In this document: positions 53,837-63,144 of the stretch, piece after piece
Position numbering within the stretch: the stretch's first letter is position 1
Layout of the letters: each line of letters opens with the position of its first letter
Origin: Pseudomonadota bacterium
GTDB taxonomy: Bacteria > Desulfobacterota > Binatia > UBA9968
Length of the DNA stretch: 64,000 nt
Reading direction: 5' to 3'
Assembly (NCBI GenBank): GCA_021324155.1
Contig: JAJPJQ010000045.1
Coordinates: 59,596-123,595 of the forward strand
The notes under the pieces: model-generated
Told to the model about the DNA's origin: nothing
Database searches by the model: none
What the model saw: only the letters and a program-made list of their open reading frames with translations
Made by a program: the position numbers and the translations under genes

Positions 53837-55171
53837 TCAATCGATCTTGAGCGATTTCAGCAGCCGGAAAAGGTGGGTCTTGTGCAGTCCCAAGAGCTTC
53901 GCCGCCTCCGTGCGGTTGCCCTCCGCGCGGACGAGGGCATCTTGGATGAGCTGGCGTCGCGCGGCGTCGACCGCCTGATGGTAGGAGATCGCGCCCGGCG
54001 CGGCGGATTCAGCGGCGGCGCCGAGTGGAAACTCGCCGAGATCGAGCTCGGGCCCCGGACCGAGGACGACGGCGCGCTCGATGATGTTCCCGAGCTCGCG
54101 GACATTACCCGGCCAGTCGTACCCGCAGAGCCGCGATAAAATGCGCGGCGGGAGCGGGTCGAAGCTCTTTTTCGTTTCCCGCGCGAAGCGCCGGACGAAA
54201 AACTCCGCCAGCGGCGCGATGTCTTCGACGCGCTCGCGCAGCGGCGGCAGCACGATCGGCACCACGTTGAGGCGGTAGAAGAGGTCCTCGCGAAAGCGGC
54301 CCTGCTTTACGTCGGCTTCGAGGTCGCGGTTGGTCGCGGCGATGATGCGCACATCGACGCGGATCGGCCGGCCGCCGCCGACGCGCTCGAACTCGCGCTC
54401 CTGAAGGAAGCGCAAGAGCTTGGTCTGCACCTCCTGCCCGATGTCGCCGACCTCGTCGAGAAAGATGGTGCCGCCGTCGGCGCGCTCCATCTTCCCTTTC
54501 TTCAGCTGGTGCGCGCCGGTGAACGCCCCCTTCTCGTGGCCGAACAACTCGCTTTCGAGCAGCTCCTTCGACAGCCCCACGCAGTTGATCGCGACGAACG
54601 GCTTGTCGCGCCGCTCGCTCCATTGATGGATCGCGCGCGCGACGATCTCCTTGCCGGTGCCACTCTCGCCAAATAACAGGATCGTCGCCTTGCTCGCGGC
54701 GGCTTTTTTGGCGGCGTCGACGGCCCGCATCATCTTCGGGCTGGGACCGACGACGAGGTGGTGGCGGTCCCCGATCTCTTCGGAGAGGATTTCGACCTCG
54801 CGCCTGAGCTTCTCGCGTTCGAGCGCCTTCTCGACGGCGAGCGCGAGATGGTCGGGCTCGAACGGCTTGGGAATGAAATCGTACGCGCCTTCTTTCATCG
54901 CAAGCACCGCGCGCTCGATCGTGCCGTACGCGGTAAGAACGATTACCGGAGCGTCGTTGCCGCGGCTTTTGAGCTCCTTCATGACCTCGATGCCGTTCAT
55001 ATCCGGCATCTGGTAATCGAGCAGGATCAAGTCGGGCCGGAAGGAATCGAAAGCCGCCAGCGCCGCGGCGCCGTCCGAGGCCCGCTCGATCGCGTAGCCG
55101 CGGTCGGCGAGCTCCTGCTCGAGCACGTCGAGGTTGAAAGGCTCATCGTCGACGATGAGGATCTTGGCCAT
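53837..55171 (-). CDS. NtrC-family sigma-54 response regulator of the array
   Basis: 444 aa from the ATG at 55171 (MAKILIVDDEPFNLDVLEQE); a longer frame to 55210 lacks homology. Receiver with phospho-acceptor Asp in LILLDYQMPDMNGIEV; AAA+ domain with Walker A GESGTGKE, the GAFTGA loop, Walker B IFLDEVGD and arginine-finger [13 protein letters not shown]; Fis-type helix-turn-helix NRTEAAKLLGLHKTHLFRLL. It drives RpoN promoters when phosphorylated. The adjacent promoter at 53691-53705 and the near-identical receiver on the cyclase make it the likely controller of the array. Confidence 0.94.
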   Translation of the reverse strand: MAKILIVDDEPFNLDVLEQELADRGYAIERASDGAAALAAFDSFRPDLILLDYQMPDMNGIEVMKELKSRGNDAPVIVLTAYGTIERAVLAMKEGAYDFIPKPFEPDHLALAVEKALEREKLRREVEILSEEIGDRHHLVVGPSPKMMRAVDAAKKAAASKATILLFGESGTGKEIVARAIHQWSERRDKPFVAINCVGLSKELLESELFGHEKGAFTGAHQLKKGKMERADGGTIFLDEVGDIGQEVQTKLLRFLQEREFERVGGGRPIRVDVRIIAATNRDLEADVKQGRFREDLFYRLNVVPIVLPPLRERVEDIAPLAEFFVRRFARETKKSFDPLPPRILSRLCGYDWPGNVRELGNIIERAVVLGPGPELDLGEFPLGAAAESAAPGAISYHQAVDAARRQLIQDALVRAEGNRTEAAKLLGLHKTHLFRLLKSLKID

Positions 55172-55407
55172 TGAAGTCTCGAAAGTAGAGCGATGGCGCG
55201 GCGGTGTCAACCAATTCGGTCGCCGTCACGGGCGATTTATCTCCCCCATCTTCTCCTTAAGGGAATTTGGTGCATAGAATCAGACAGTCCCCGATACCCG
55301 CCGGTAGAAGCGCATGTAAACGTCGAAAGCACGTTCATTTGCGGATTTCACGTAGGGTCTTCGCTTGCTTCCCATGAAGCATAAAAAAGGGAAAGGAGCA
55401 TGGAAAA

Positions 55408-55902
55408 ATGGCTCAGAAAAACGCAACGGAGAGTTATAACGATCTCGGCGACAACGCCGTCGAGGAGATTTCCAGCAACCTGCGCCGGTTGCTGGCCGAC
55501 GCGTTCGCGCTATACCTGAAGACGAAGAATTTTCACTGGCACATCAGCGGGCGCCATTTTCGCGACTATCACCTCCTCCTCGACGAGCAGGGGACGCAGA
55601 TCTTCGCGATCACCGACCCGATCGCCGAGCGGGCGCGCAAGATCGGCGGCACGACGATCCATTCGATCAGCGATATCGCCCGCAACCAGCGGCTGAAAGA
55701 CAACAACAAAGAAGAGGTGAGCCCGCAGGAAATGATCGCCGAGCTGCGCGAGGACAATCGGCAATTCACGCAGTCTCTGCGCGCGACGCACGAGGTCTGC
55801 GAGCGGCACAACGACTTCGCCACAACAAGTCTGATCGAAGTATGGATCGACGAGAGCGAGCGGCGGACCTGGTTCTTGGCCGAGATCGCGGAGCAGGCGT
55901 GA
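55408..55902 (+). CDS. dps: Dps-family DNA-binding ferritin
   Basis: 164 aa. Dps proteins form dodecamers that oxidise iron with hydrogen peroxide and bind DNA under stress. The ferroxidase ligands are visible in NFHWHISGRHFRDYHLLLDEQ, a conserved His-Trp-His then Asp/Glu pattern. Ribosome binding site AAAGGAGC at the normal distance from the ATG at 55408. The first 18 residues are polar (NATESYNDLGDNAVEEI), without the Lys-rich tail of E. coli Dps, so DNA binding is uncertain. No promoter was recognised in the 236 bp upstream. Confidence 0.9.
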   Translation: MAQKNATESYNDLGDNAVEEISSNLRRLLADAFALYLKTKNFHWHISGRHFRDYHLLLDEQGTQIFAITDPIAERARKIGGTTIHSISDIARNQRLKDNNKEEVSPQEMIAELREDNRQFTQSLRATHEVCERHNDFATTSLIEVWIDESERRTWFLAEIAEQA

Positions 55903-56055
55903 CCGCGCCGCCGCTCGTCTCGCTCGCGGCCTGAAATCGTAAGCCCCCTTCTTTCGTCGCCGGCACGGCTCGATCGCGCCGGGCACGACGGCGCGCCGGT
56001 TCCGTGACACGGCGCGTCTGCTAGAATTCCTCGCAGGCAATTGGAAGGAGGGAAT

Positions 56056-56382
56056 ATGCGTATCCACCTGTACTTGGCTGCTGTGGCGCTGGCCGCGGCG
56101 CTGAGCGCGCCGGCTGCCGACGCCGACGACGCCGGCAAGGCTGCGTACGAACGGCTTTGCGCCTCCTGCCACGGCGCGGACGGCAAAGGCAATTCGGCGA
56201 TGGCGGAAGCGTTCGGCGGCGCCAATCTCGAAATCGCCAATCAACAGGTCGCCGGCAAGAAAGACGAGGAGCTTAAGAAAATCATCGCCGACGGCAAAGG
56301 CAGAATGCCGGCGGCGGGCAAGTCCCTCAGTCCGGCGGACCAGCAGGCGGTGGTCGCTTATATGAGGTCGCTCGCGCAATAG
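56056..56382 (+). CDS. periplasmic c-type cytochrome
   Basis: 108 aa from the ATG at 56056, which has GGAGGG seven bases upstream; the start at 56041 is less likely. Signal peptide LYLAAVALAAALSAPAADA. A single heme motif CASCHG and the axial Met in GRMPAAGK with a C-terminal helix (DQQAVVAYMRSLAQ) make a small class I cytochrome c, an electron carrier of the periplasm. It precedes the selenoprotein candidate by 69 bp, but no functional link can be shown. Confidence 0.9.
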   Translation: MRIHLYLAAVALAAALSAPAADADDAGKAAYERLCASCHGADGKGNSAMAEAFGGANLEIANQQVAGKKDEELKKIIADGKGRMPAAGKSLSPADQQAVVAYMRSLAQ

Positions 56383-56451
56383 CCTCGACGGCGCGCGCGT
56401 CAGATTGACAAGTCCGGCGTCGCGGAATATCTAGGCCACGGAGGTGCGACC

Positions 56452-58096
56452 ATGCCGGAGAGGATCACCGCGCTGAACCCGATGGGCTATCCGCCGAAGG
56501 TGGAGCGCCGCGCGCTCGCTCCGCGTCTCGACACGCTGGACGGCAAGACGGTTTATCTCGTCGACTGCCGCTTCGACGACTCCGAGCTTCTGCTCAAAGA
56601 AATTCAGAATTGGTTGCGCGATCGCATGCCGAGCGTGAAAACGATTCTCACGCGCATCTCGAGCGTCTACACGAAAGACTCGCCGGAGACCTGGGAGGAG
56701 ATCAAGGCGAACGGCGACGCCGCGATCATCGGCGTCGGCCATTGAAGCACGTGCGCGCCGGCGGTCGCCGCGCACGGAATGCGAATCGACCACGACTACG
56801 GCGTGCCGACGGTCGCCGTGCACACATCCGTTTTCAAATGGGTCGTGCGCTCGGTCGCCGGCGCGAACGGCATGCCGCACATGCGGCAAGTCTTCGTGCC
56901 GCAGCCCGTGATCGGGAAAACTCCCGGCGAGCTGCGCGCCTATGTCGAAGGCAGAGACCCCGTCACCGACCGGCCGGTGATGCAGGAGATCGTCGAGGGA
57001 CTGACGCGACCGTTCGGCGAAGACGAGGTCGCCGGCGCCGAATTCGAGCGCACGACGCCGCGCGTCACCGATACCGGCAGCGAAGACGATCTGCAGATTC
57101 TCTTCCGCGAGAAGCGCTGGACCGATCAGCTCCCGATCGTGCTCCCGACCGAGGAGCGCGTCGCGGCGATGCTCAAGGGCACGCACCGCAAGCCCGATGA
57201 GATCGTCGGCCACATGCGGCCGACCGATTTCCGCGAATACTGGCAGTACACGGTCGAGAAAGTCGCCGTCAACGCGGTGATGGCGGGCGCCAAGCCGGAA
57301 TATCTCCCCGTGATCCTCGCCGCCGCCGCGAGCGGCGTCAGCGCGCGCGGCAGCTCGACCAGCTCGATGGCGACGATGGCGGTCGTCAACGGGCCGATTC
57401 GCAACGAAGTCGGCATGAACTGCGGTCTCGGAGCGCTCGCGCCGTACAATCACGCCAACGCGACGATCGGGCGCGCTTATAATTTATTGTCGCAGAATCT
57501 CCAGGGCGGCTCCGAGCCGGGCCACACGTACATGGGATCGATGGGCAACGCGTACGCCTACGGCACGCGTGACGTTCGCGGAGAACGAGGAGCGAAGCCC
57601 GTGGGAGCCTTTCCACGTAACTCACGGCTTCAAACCGAGCGACAGCGCGGTGAGCCTGTTTACCGGCTGCCGCGCGACCGCCTTCTCGCTCGGGTTGCGC
57701 GAGAAGCACTGGCGCGATCACGTGCAAAACCTTTTGCGCGGCCTCGACCCGCGCACGCCGCCGGTATTTCTGCTCGACCCGCTCGCCGCGCGCATGTTCA
57801 TCGACCGCGGCGGCTTCAAATCGAAGCGCGAGATGATCGCGTGGATCGACGACAACGCGCGTATGCCGGCGGAAGTTTTCTGGGATTATCAGCTGGCGCA
57901 GAACTACGTCTATCCGCGCGCGACGTTCGGCGAGGAGCCGTGGGCGACGCGGCTCAAAGCCGCGCCCGACGAGCCGATCCAGATGTTTTTAACCAAGGAC
58001 ATTCATGTCGTGATCGTCGGCGGCGAGACCAACCCCTACTGGCGCATCATGGGCGCGACCTATCACAAGACCGCGTCCGTCGACGACTGGCGCTAG
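56452..58096 (+). CDS. UGSC-like candidate selenoprotein, TGA-recoded, with +1 frameshift
   Basis: One protein of about 547 aa is split by two anomalies. Residues 1-97 end at an in-frame TGA (56743-56745) in the context GVGH-U-STCAPAV, matching the redox loop of UGSC-type selenoproteins (here U-S-T-C). The frame then continues (MRIDHDYGVPTVAVHTSVF). A SECIS-like hairpin lies at 56750-56776 with a GGUC apical loop about 20 nt past the TGA. At about 57568 the frame shifts by one base: frame one reads AYAYGTRD, while the homologous sequence resumes as VTFAENEERSPWEP in the next frame. Ribosome binding site CGGAGG. Either an assembly or real frameshift, or a decaying gene. Function unknown; thiol/selenol redox role inferred. 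Confidence 0.65.
56743..56776 (+). promoter_or_regulatory. UGA codon and SECIS-like hairpin
   Basis: The UGA is followed by a 7-bp lower stem (56750-56756 with 56770-56776), a 3-nt bulge on the 5' side and a 3-bp upper stem closing a GGUC loop (56763-56766). The loop GU lies at the same distance from the UGA as in the E. coli fdhF SECIS (about 20 nt). A bacterial SECIS directs SelB/Sec-tRNA to the UGA. Not verified by folding software. Confidence 0.5.
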
Positions 58097-58105
58097 GAGG
58101 ACGCT

Positions 58106-59134
58106 TCAGAAGCCGTTCAGCAGCACTTTCGCGCCGCGGATTCTTCCTTCCTTGAGCTCGGCGAGCGCGCTGTTGGCGTCTTCGAGGCCGAATTCCTGAA
58201 GCTCGGGAATGATGGGAATCTCCGCCGCGAGCGTCAAGAAATCGCGGATGTCGGCGCGCGCGACATTGGCGACGCTCTTGATCTCTTTTTCCATCCAGAG
58301 ATGCTTCGCGTAGTCGAGCCGCAAAAGCGCATCCTTATCGCCGTCTTCCTTGCGGATCGCATTGATGACGAGCCTGCCGCCCGGGGCGAGCTGCGCGAGC
58401 GCCGCGACGACCGTGCTCCATACCGGCGTGGTATCGATGATGCGGTCCAGTTTCTCCGGCGGTTCGGCGTCGATGGCGCCGGCCCAGGCCGCGCCGAGCG
58501 AGCGCGCGAACTCCCGCTCCGCCTCGCGGCGCGCGAAGACGAAAAACGGCGAGCGCGGGAAGCGCCGGCGCGCGAGCTGCAGAACGAGATGCGCCGAGGC
58601 GCCGAAACCCATGAGGCCGAGAATCCCGCCGTCCTCGAGTTGCGCGAGTCGCAGCGAACGGTAGCCGATCGCGCCGGCGCAGAGCAGCGGCGCGGCCTGC
58701 GCATCGGTGAACGCGTCGGGAATAGGATAGGCCGAGATTTCCGGCACGGTCATGTACTCGGCGTAGCCGCCGTTCGCGTCGCGCCCGGTCGCACGGAAAT
58801 CGGCGCACAAGTTCTCCTCGCCGCGCCGGCAGTAGCCGCAATGTCCGCAGCTCGAATAGATCCAGCCGACGCCTACTCGGTCGCCTTCGCGGAAAGTCCC
58901 CGCGCGGTTCGCTCGCGCGACACGGCCGACGATCTGATGACCGAGCACCACGGGCAGCCTCGGCGGCGGCGTGCGCCCTTCGATCTCGTCGAGCTCGGTG
59001 TGGCAGACGCCGCATGCGGAGACTTTGACGAGCAATTCACCATCGATGGGCGCCGGCACGGGCAGCTCTTCTAGTTTGAGGCGCGCCTCGGCGCTTCCGA
59101 GCGCGCCGATCTTTTCCAGCACCATCGCTTTCAT
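58106..59134 (-). CDS. zinc-dependent alcohol dehydrogenase family protein
   Basis: 342 aa of the medium-chain dehydrogenase/reductase type. Catalytic-zinc ligands lie in SACGVCHTELDEI and LGHQIVGRV, and structural-zinc cysteines in CGHCGYCRRGEENLC. The nucleotide-binding motif is GLMGFGASAHLVLQLA. The substrate is not evident; the group (AdhP/YogA-like) reduces aldehydes or oxidises alcohols. The stop codon is 9 bp from that of the convergent selenoprotein candidate, and no shared role is implied. Confidence 0.88.
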   Translation of the reverse strand: MKAMVLEKIGALGSAEARLKLEELPVPAPIDGELLVKVSACGVCHTELDEIEGRTPPPRLPVVLGHQIVGRVARANRAGTFREGDRVGVGWIYSSCGHCGYCRRGEENLCADFRATGRDANGGYAEYMTVPEISAYPIPDAFTDAQAAPLLCAGAIGYRSLRLAQLEDGGILGLMGFGASAHLVLQLARRRFPRSPFFVFARREAEREFARSLGAAWAGAIDAEPPEKLDRIIDTTPVWSTVVAALAQLAPGGRLVINAIRKEDGDKDALLRLDYAKHLWMEKEIKSVANVARADIRDFLTLAAEIPIIPELQEFGLEDANSALAELKEGRIRGAKVLLNGF

Positions 59135-59218
59135 GACGCAGTGAAGCCTACGCGAAAATAGCCTCGGTCACGAAAAATTTTGGATCGAATGGTCGCTCGA
59201 GGACGCGGGCAGGCGATC

Positions 59219-61297
59219 TCACGAACCGTTGCGCGCCGTTCCGCTGCGGCCGTCGTCGGCGACGATTCCATCCTGCGGCGAAGGCGCGGGCTTCAGGCCC
59301 GTGACTTCGAGAATCTCCTCGGCGTTGAGGGTTTCGCGCGCGACCAGGGCCGCCGCGAGCGCGTCGAGCTGTTTTCGATGGACGATGAGGAGCCGCCGCG
59401 CCTCCTCGTGGCTCTCGACGATGATGCGGCGCACCTCGGCGTCGATCGCCTCGGCGGTGGCCTCGCTGTACGGCTTCTGCCGGCCGTAGCCGTCGAAGCC
59501 GCTGAGGTACGGATTCTCTCTGGGCGCGAGCTCCACGAGACCGACCCGGTCGCTCATGCCCCAGCGTGTGACCATGCGCCGCGCGAGCGCGGTCGCCTGC
59601 TCGATGTCGCTTTCGGCGCCGGTCGTCTTGGCGGCGTAGACGATCTCTTCCGCCGCGCGCCCGCCAAGCGCGCCGACGATCCTCCCGCGGAGATAATCCT
59701 CGGGATAATTGTAGCGCTCGGTGTCGGGCCGCTGGTAGGTCATGCCGAGCGCCTGCCCGCGCGGCACGATCGTGACGCGATTCACCGGATCGGCGCCGGG
59801 CACGACGAGACCGAGAATCGCGTGGCCGCCCTCGTGATAGGCGATGCGCTCCTTGTCGGCGCGGCTTAAGAGCAGCGGGCGCTCGGGTCCGAGAATGATT
59901 TTCTCGAGCGAGTCGAGGAAATCCTTCTGGCGCACTTCGTTTTGATTGCGCCGCGCGGCCAGCAGTGCGGATTCGTTGACGAGGTTTTTTATGTCCGCGC
60001 CGGAAAAGCCCGGCGTCGCCGCCGCGATCTCGGCGAGGTTCAGCTCCTTGGCGAGCGGCACGGTGCGCGTGTGGACGCGCAGAATCGCCTCGCGGCCGTT
60101 CTTGTCCGGCAGGTTGACGATCACGCGACGGTCGAAGCGGCCCGGACGGAGCAGCGCCTTGTCGAGCACGTCGGGCTGGTTCGTCGCCGCGAGCACGATG
60201 ATGCCCTCGCGGCTGGAGAAGCCGTCCATCTCCGTGAGGATTTGATTCAAGGTCTGTTCCTGCTCGCTGGAGCCGCCGATCACCATCTGCCCGCGCGCGC
60301 GGCCGATCGCGTCGAGCTCATCGATGAAAATGATCGCAGGCGCGTTCTCGCGCGCCTGCTTGAAGAGGTCGCGCACGCGCGCCGCGCCGACGCCGACGAT
60401 CATCTCGACGAACTCCGAGCCGCTCATCGAGAAGAAAGGCACGCCGGCCTCGCCCGCGACCGCCCGCGCGAGCAGTGTCTTTCCCGTCCCCGGCGGGCCG
60501 ATCAATAAGACGCCCTTCGGCGCCGCGCCGCCGAGGCGCGTGTATTTGGGCGGATCTTTGAGGAAGTCGACGATCTCGACCAACTCGTTCTTGGCCTCGT
60601 CGATGCCGGCGACATCGTTAAACGTCACTTTGGCGCCCTGCGCTTCGTCGTAGCGGCGGGCGCGGCTGCGGCCGAAACCCATGATGCCGCCCATGCCGCC
60701 GCCCTGCTGCGCCGCGCGGCGGAAAAGCCAGATGTAAAAACCGATGAACAACAGCGCCGGCAGGAATCCCAGCAGCTGATTCGTCCACGAGCCCCCGTCG
60801 TCGATCGGCTTCGCGCTGATCTCGACGCCGTGATGGATCAGAAACTCTTCCAGGTCGGAGCTGACGAAGCTCGGCAGCGCCGTCGCGAAGTTGCGCGACG
60901 TCTTCGGCTGGTCGCGCGAACCGATGATGGGCGGGCGCTCACCGGGCGGCGGCTGCGGTCTTTGACCGGGCTTTGCTTCCGTGGCGGCCTTCGCTTTTTC
61001 CGGCGGCGGGTAGGTGACGGCATTTTTGAACCGGCCGGTGATCGAGTCGCCGCGGCTGTAGATTGACTCCACGTTGCCGCGGGCGACTTCCTCTCTGAAA
61101 AGCGTGTAAGGTACGGTGACCGGCGCCTCCGGCCCGGGCAGGAAAAGCCTCGCGATCAGATAATTGGCGGCGAGGATCGCGATCAGCCAGAGCCAGGTTT
61201 TCCCCGGCGGCATCTTCGGACCCGGGGCAGTTCCCTGCGGCGGCGGAGCTCCGCCCCGTACCGCATCGCGTCGTGTCTGTTGTCCCGGCAGAGCCAT
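59219..61297 (-). CDS. ftsH: ATP-dependent zinc metalloprotease FtsH
   Basis: 692 aa membrane-bound AAA+ protease that degrades misfolded membrane proteins and regulators. N-terminal membrane helix at about 34-52 ([20 protein letters not shown]), a periplasmic domain at about 55-175, and a second helix at about 185-203 ([18 protein letters not shown]). The ATPase shows Walker A GPPGTGKT and Walker [11 protein letters not shown]. Zinc motif HEGGH in place of the commoner HEAGH, still HExx[20 protein letters not shown] and the C-terminal Asp-bearing [12 protein letters not shown] are typical. The Pro-rich insert in the periplasmic part ([11 protein letters not shown]) is unusual. Confidence 0.95.
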   Translation of the reverse strand: MALPGQQTRRDAVRGGAPPPQGTAPGPKMPPGKTWLWLIAILAANYLIARLFLPGPEAPVTVPYTLFREEVARGNVESIYSRGDSITGRFKNAVTYPPPEKAKAATEAKPGQRPQPPPGERPPIIGSRDQPKTSRNFATALPSFVSSDLEEFLIHHGVEISAKPIDDGGSWTNQLLGFLPALLFIGFYIWLFRRAAQQGGGMGGIMGFGRSRARRYDEAQGAKVTFNDVAGIDEAKNELVEIVDFLKDPPKYTRLGGAAPKGVLLIGPPGTGKTLLARAVAGEAGVPFFSMSGSEFVEMIVGVGAARVRDLFKQARENAPAIIFIDELDAIGRARGQMVIGGSSEQEQTLNQILTEMDGFSSREGIIVLAATNQPDVLDKALLRPGRFDRRVIVNLPDKNGREAILRVHTRTVPLAKELNLAEIAAATPGFSGADIKNLVNESALLAARRNQNEVRQKDFLDSLEKIILGPERPLLLSRADKERIAYHEGGHAILGLVVPGADPVNRVTIVPRGQALGMTYQRPDTERYNYPEDYLRGRIVGALGGRAAEEIVYAAKTTGAESDIEQATALARRMVTRWGMSDRVGLVELAPRENPYLSGFDGYGRQKPYSEATAEAIDAEVRRIIVESHEEARRLLIVHRKQLDALAAALVARETLNAEEILEVTGLKPAPSPQDGIVADDGRSGTARNGS

Positions 61298-61712
61298 CGA
61301 AGCCTCTATAGTTCGCCTATCATCTATGGTCTCGAAAACAAGCGGAAAAAATTTTCAAGGGTAATCCTCGCAGCGGCGGGAGTAAACGACGATAGGATCA
61401 CACCGCTTACAAGCAGGCGTAACGAAAAAACTCCCGGATCCGGCAGCGATAGCTCCGAACGCCGGGAGTTTGTAGCTCGCCGAATTATTTGCTCAAAAGT
61501 GCCACATTATTTGCGCAAGGATTTTAGAGCCGGTTTCGACCCTATTTTCGAGGCCATAACGGCGTACCGAAGCACGCCGAAATCGCGCTATTTCCACGCG
61601 CGTTTTCGACACCGGTTTGGCCATTTTCAAACGCTAGTTTGCAGCCTATGGGTAGTGGGTCTAGCCCATAGGCCGACGGCGACAGCATGGCCGGCGTCCA
61701 CCGCGCCGGTTT
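61298..61712. other. intergenic region with hairpins and direct repeats
   Basis: 415 bp without a supported gene. It holds the terminator at 61425-61471, a direct repeat ATTATTTGC(T/G)CAA at 61484-61496 and 61506-61518 (22 bp apart, operator-like), and a 9-bp hairpin GCCTATGGG/CCCATAGGC at 61644-61673. The promoter of ftsH is probably near 61300-61400 but was not identified. This is the boundary between host genes and the prophage-like segment. Confidence 0.45.
61425..61471 (-). terminator. intrinsic terminator, minus strand
   Basis: AAACTCCCGG (61428-61437) and CCGGGAGTTT (61462-61471) form a perfect 10-bp inverted repeat; the minus strand continues into six Ts (61430-61425). It would end transcription coming leftward from the prophage-like genes before ftsH. 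Confidence 0.68.
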
Positions 61713-61901
61713 TCAGCGAGATGAACCGCTCCAGTCTTTCGGAGAAAGGGCTAGCAGCTCTCTTTCATCCCAAAGTTTCTTGCAATTGAGGCATTGATAG
61801 AGCGGCACTGTCTGAAGGTCGTCACTCGCCCTAGTCTTCTTCGTCACCTTACCGTTGAGTTCGAGTTGTCCCGAACAACTCGGACATTCCCGATTTCTCA
61901 T
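61713..61901 (-). CDS. small zinc-ribbon protein, prophage edge
   Basis: 62 aa from the ATG at 61901. ECPSCSGQLELNG then YQCLNCKKLWDERELL: two Cys pairs of a zinc ribbon. It differs from ribbon families A-C above and has lower GC than its surroundings, consistent with transfer. A TTGTTG-N18-TATATT sequence (61913-61942) is a possible sigma-70 promoter directly upstream. Function unknown. Confidence 0.55.
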   Translation of the reverse strand: MRNRECPSCSGQLELNGKVTKKTRASDDLQTVPLYQCLNCKKLWDERELLALSPKDWSGSSR

Positions 61902-61968
61902 GATTGGCAAACAATATAAAGTTAAATTTACTTTTACAACAAGGCTGACCCATGGTTCGCCAAAAGCT

Positions 61969-62730
61969 CTAATAATTGCGAATCAGCAGCTCGCTCCGGC
62001 CGCCGCGATCCATCCCGCCAGCGACGCTGTAGCGCGCGGCAACCGTCTCGATCTTGAAGCCAGCCAGCGCGGCTCGGACCTCTTTACAATCGTTCAGGGA
62101 CATTAAAAATTTGCCCTTTATCTGCTTCAGCTCGGCCGCGAGCTCGGCGAAATCCTTCGCCTCGAAATTGAACCTGTACGCCTTGAATCCCCAATAGGGC
62201 GGATCGATGTAAAAGAACGTGTGCTGCCGGTCGTAGCGATCGAGGATCTGCTGATACGGCAGCGCTTCGATCGTGACCTTCGCGAGGCGCCAGTGAATCT
62301 CGAGTATGCGCGGCTCGAGATCCGTGACGTTGAGATTCGACGGCCGCGACGTCCCGTAGCCGAAGTTCGCGCCGACGCCGTGCCCGCCGAACGACGCGCG
62401 CAGAATATAAAACCACTTCACCGCGCGATGGATATCCGTCAGGCATTCGTCGTCGTGGCGCTTCATCAGCTCGAAGATCTTCCGCGAGATCAGTAGCGTT
62501 TTGAACTGCCGCAAAAATTCCTCTGGGTGATGCTGGATCACGCGGTAGATGTTCACGATGTTGTCGTCGCGATCGTTCAGCACCTCGACGCGCGACGGCG
62601 GCTTCTTGAAGAAGACCCAGGCGGCACCGGCGAATGGTTCTACGTAGCATGTGTGCTTCGGGATTTGCTTGATGATCGTCGGGGCCAGGCGGCTCTTGCC
62701 GCCGAAATATGCGATCGGGCTGTTCGCCAT
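61969..62730 (-). CDS. D12-class DNA adenine methyltransferase
   Basis: 253 aa. N6-adenine methylase of the D12/Dam class: FGGKSRLAPTIIKQIPKH and the SAM-binding YVEPFAGAAWVFFKKP at the N-terminus, LNDRDDNIVNIYRV, and the catalytic motif FYIDPPYWGFKAYRF (DPPY) near residue 180. Ribosome binding site GGAGGAGCGG. No restriction enzyme gene is adjacent, so it is probably a prophage orphan methylase that protects phage DNA or modifies the host genome. The recognition sequence cannot be read from the protein. Confidence 0.9.
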   Translation of the reverse strand: MANSPIAYFGGKSRLAPTIIKQIPKHTCYVEPFAGAAWVFFKKPPSRVEVLNDRDDNIVNIYRVIQHHPEEFLRQFKTLLISRKIFELMKRHDDECLTDIHRAVKWFYILRASFGGHGVGANFGYGTSRPSNLNVTDLEPRILEIHWRLAKVTIEALPYQQILDRYDRQHTFFYIDPPYWGFKAYRFNFEAKDFAELAAELKQIKGKFLMSLNDCKEVRAALAGFKIETVAARYSVAGGMDRGGRSELLIRNY

Positions 62731-62880
62731 CGTTGCCGCTCCTCCGCGGCTCTGCTATAACCCCGCGCGTCGTGCGTGCTCGCGTAGTGCGTGCGACGGG
62801 CTGGGGGACAGCAGAGCGATCTGTGGCCGGCGTTGCTGCGTCGGCTAGTGGAGAAGGCGGCAACCTTCTCGCCTGTCCCT

Positions 62881-63144
62881 CTAATTTTTTTTCTTGTCGA
62901 TCTCCTCGATCTTCCTCTTGATCTCCGCCTCGCGCTGCTGGAGGCGCGGGAAGACGAAGCGCGCGACCAGATCGGCGCGCTCCATCTCGGCCTTCGCGCG
63001 ATCGTAGCGGTAGCGCTCGACGTCGAGCTCGCGCTGCACGTCGCGGAGGTCCCGCTCGAGATCCTCGCGCTCGCCGGCGATCGCCGCGATCGGCGCCGTC
63101 ACAATCAGAAACAGAATGATGAACTTTGTAACAAATTGTTTCAC
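62881..63144 (-). CDS. small coiled-coil protein with signal peptide, phage-type
   Basis: 87 aa from a GTG at 63144 overlapping the TGA of the upstream gene by 4 bp. Signal or membrane segment KFIILFLIVTAPIAAIAG at 6-23, followed by a long charged coiled coil (EREDLERDLRDVQRELDVER, FPRLQQREAEIKRKIEEIDK). Such small proteins in phage late regions are often spanin or Rz-like accessories, but no lipobox or family match is visible, so function is open. Confidence 0.62.
   Translation of the reverse strand: MKQFVTKFIILFLIVTAPIAAIAGEREDLERDLRDVQRELDVERYRYDRAKAEMERADLVARFVFPRLQQREAEIKRKIEEIDKKKN

Noticed and set aside
59780..59850. HEGGH in FtsH as a sign of an inactive protease
   Set aside because: HExxH zinc ligands are intact and the middle residue is not essential; the ATPase motifs are normal.
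61500..61560. tRNA-like GGTTTCGACCC segment near the prophage boundary
   Set aside because: It lacks acceptor, D-loop and anticodon stem pairing; no tRNA was found anywhere in the window.
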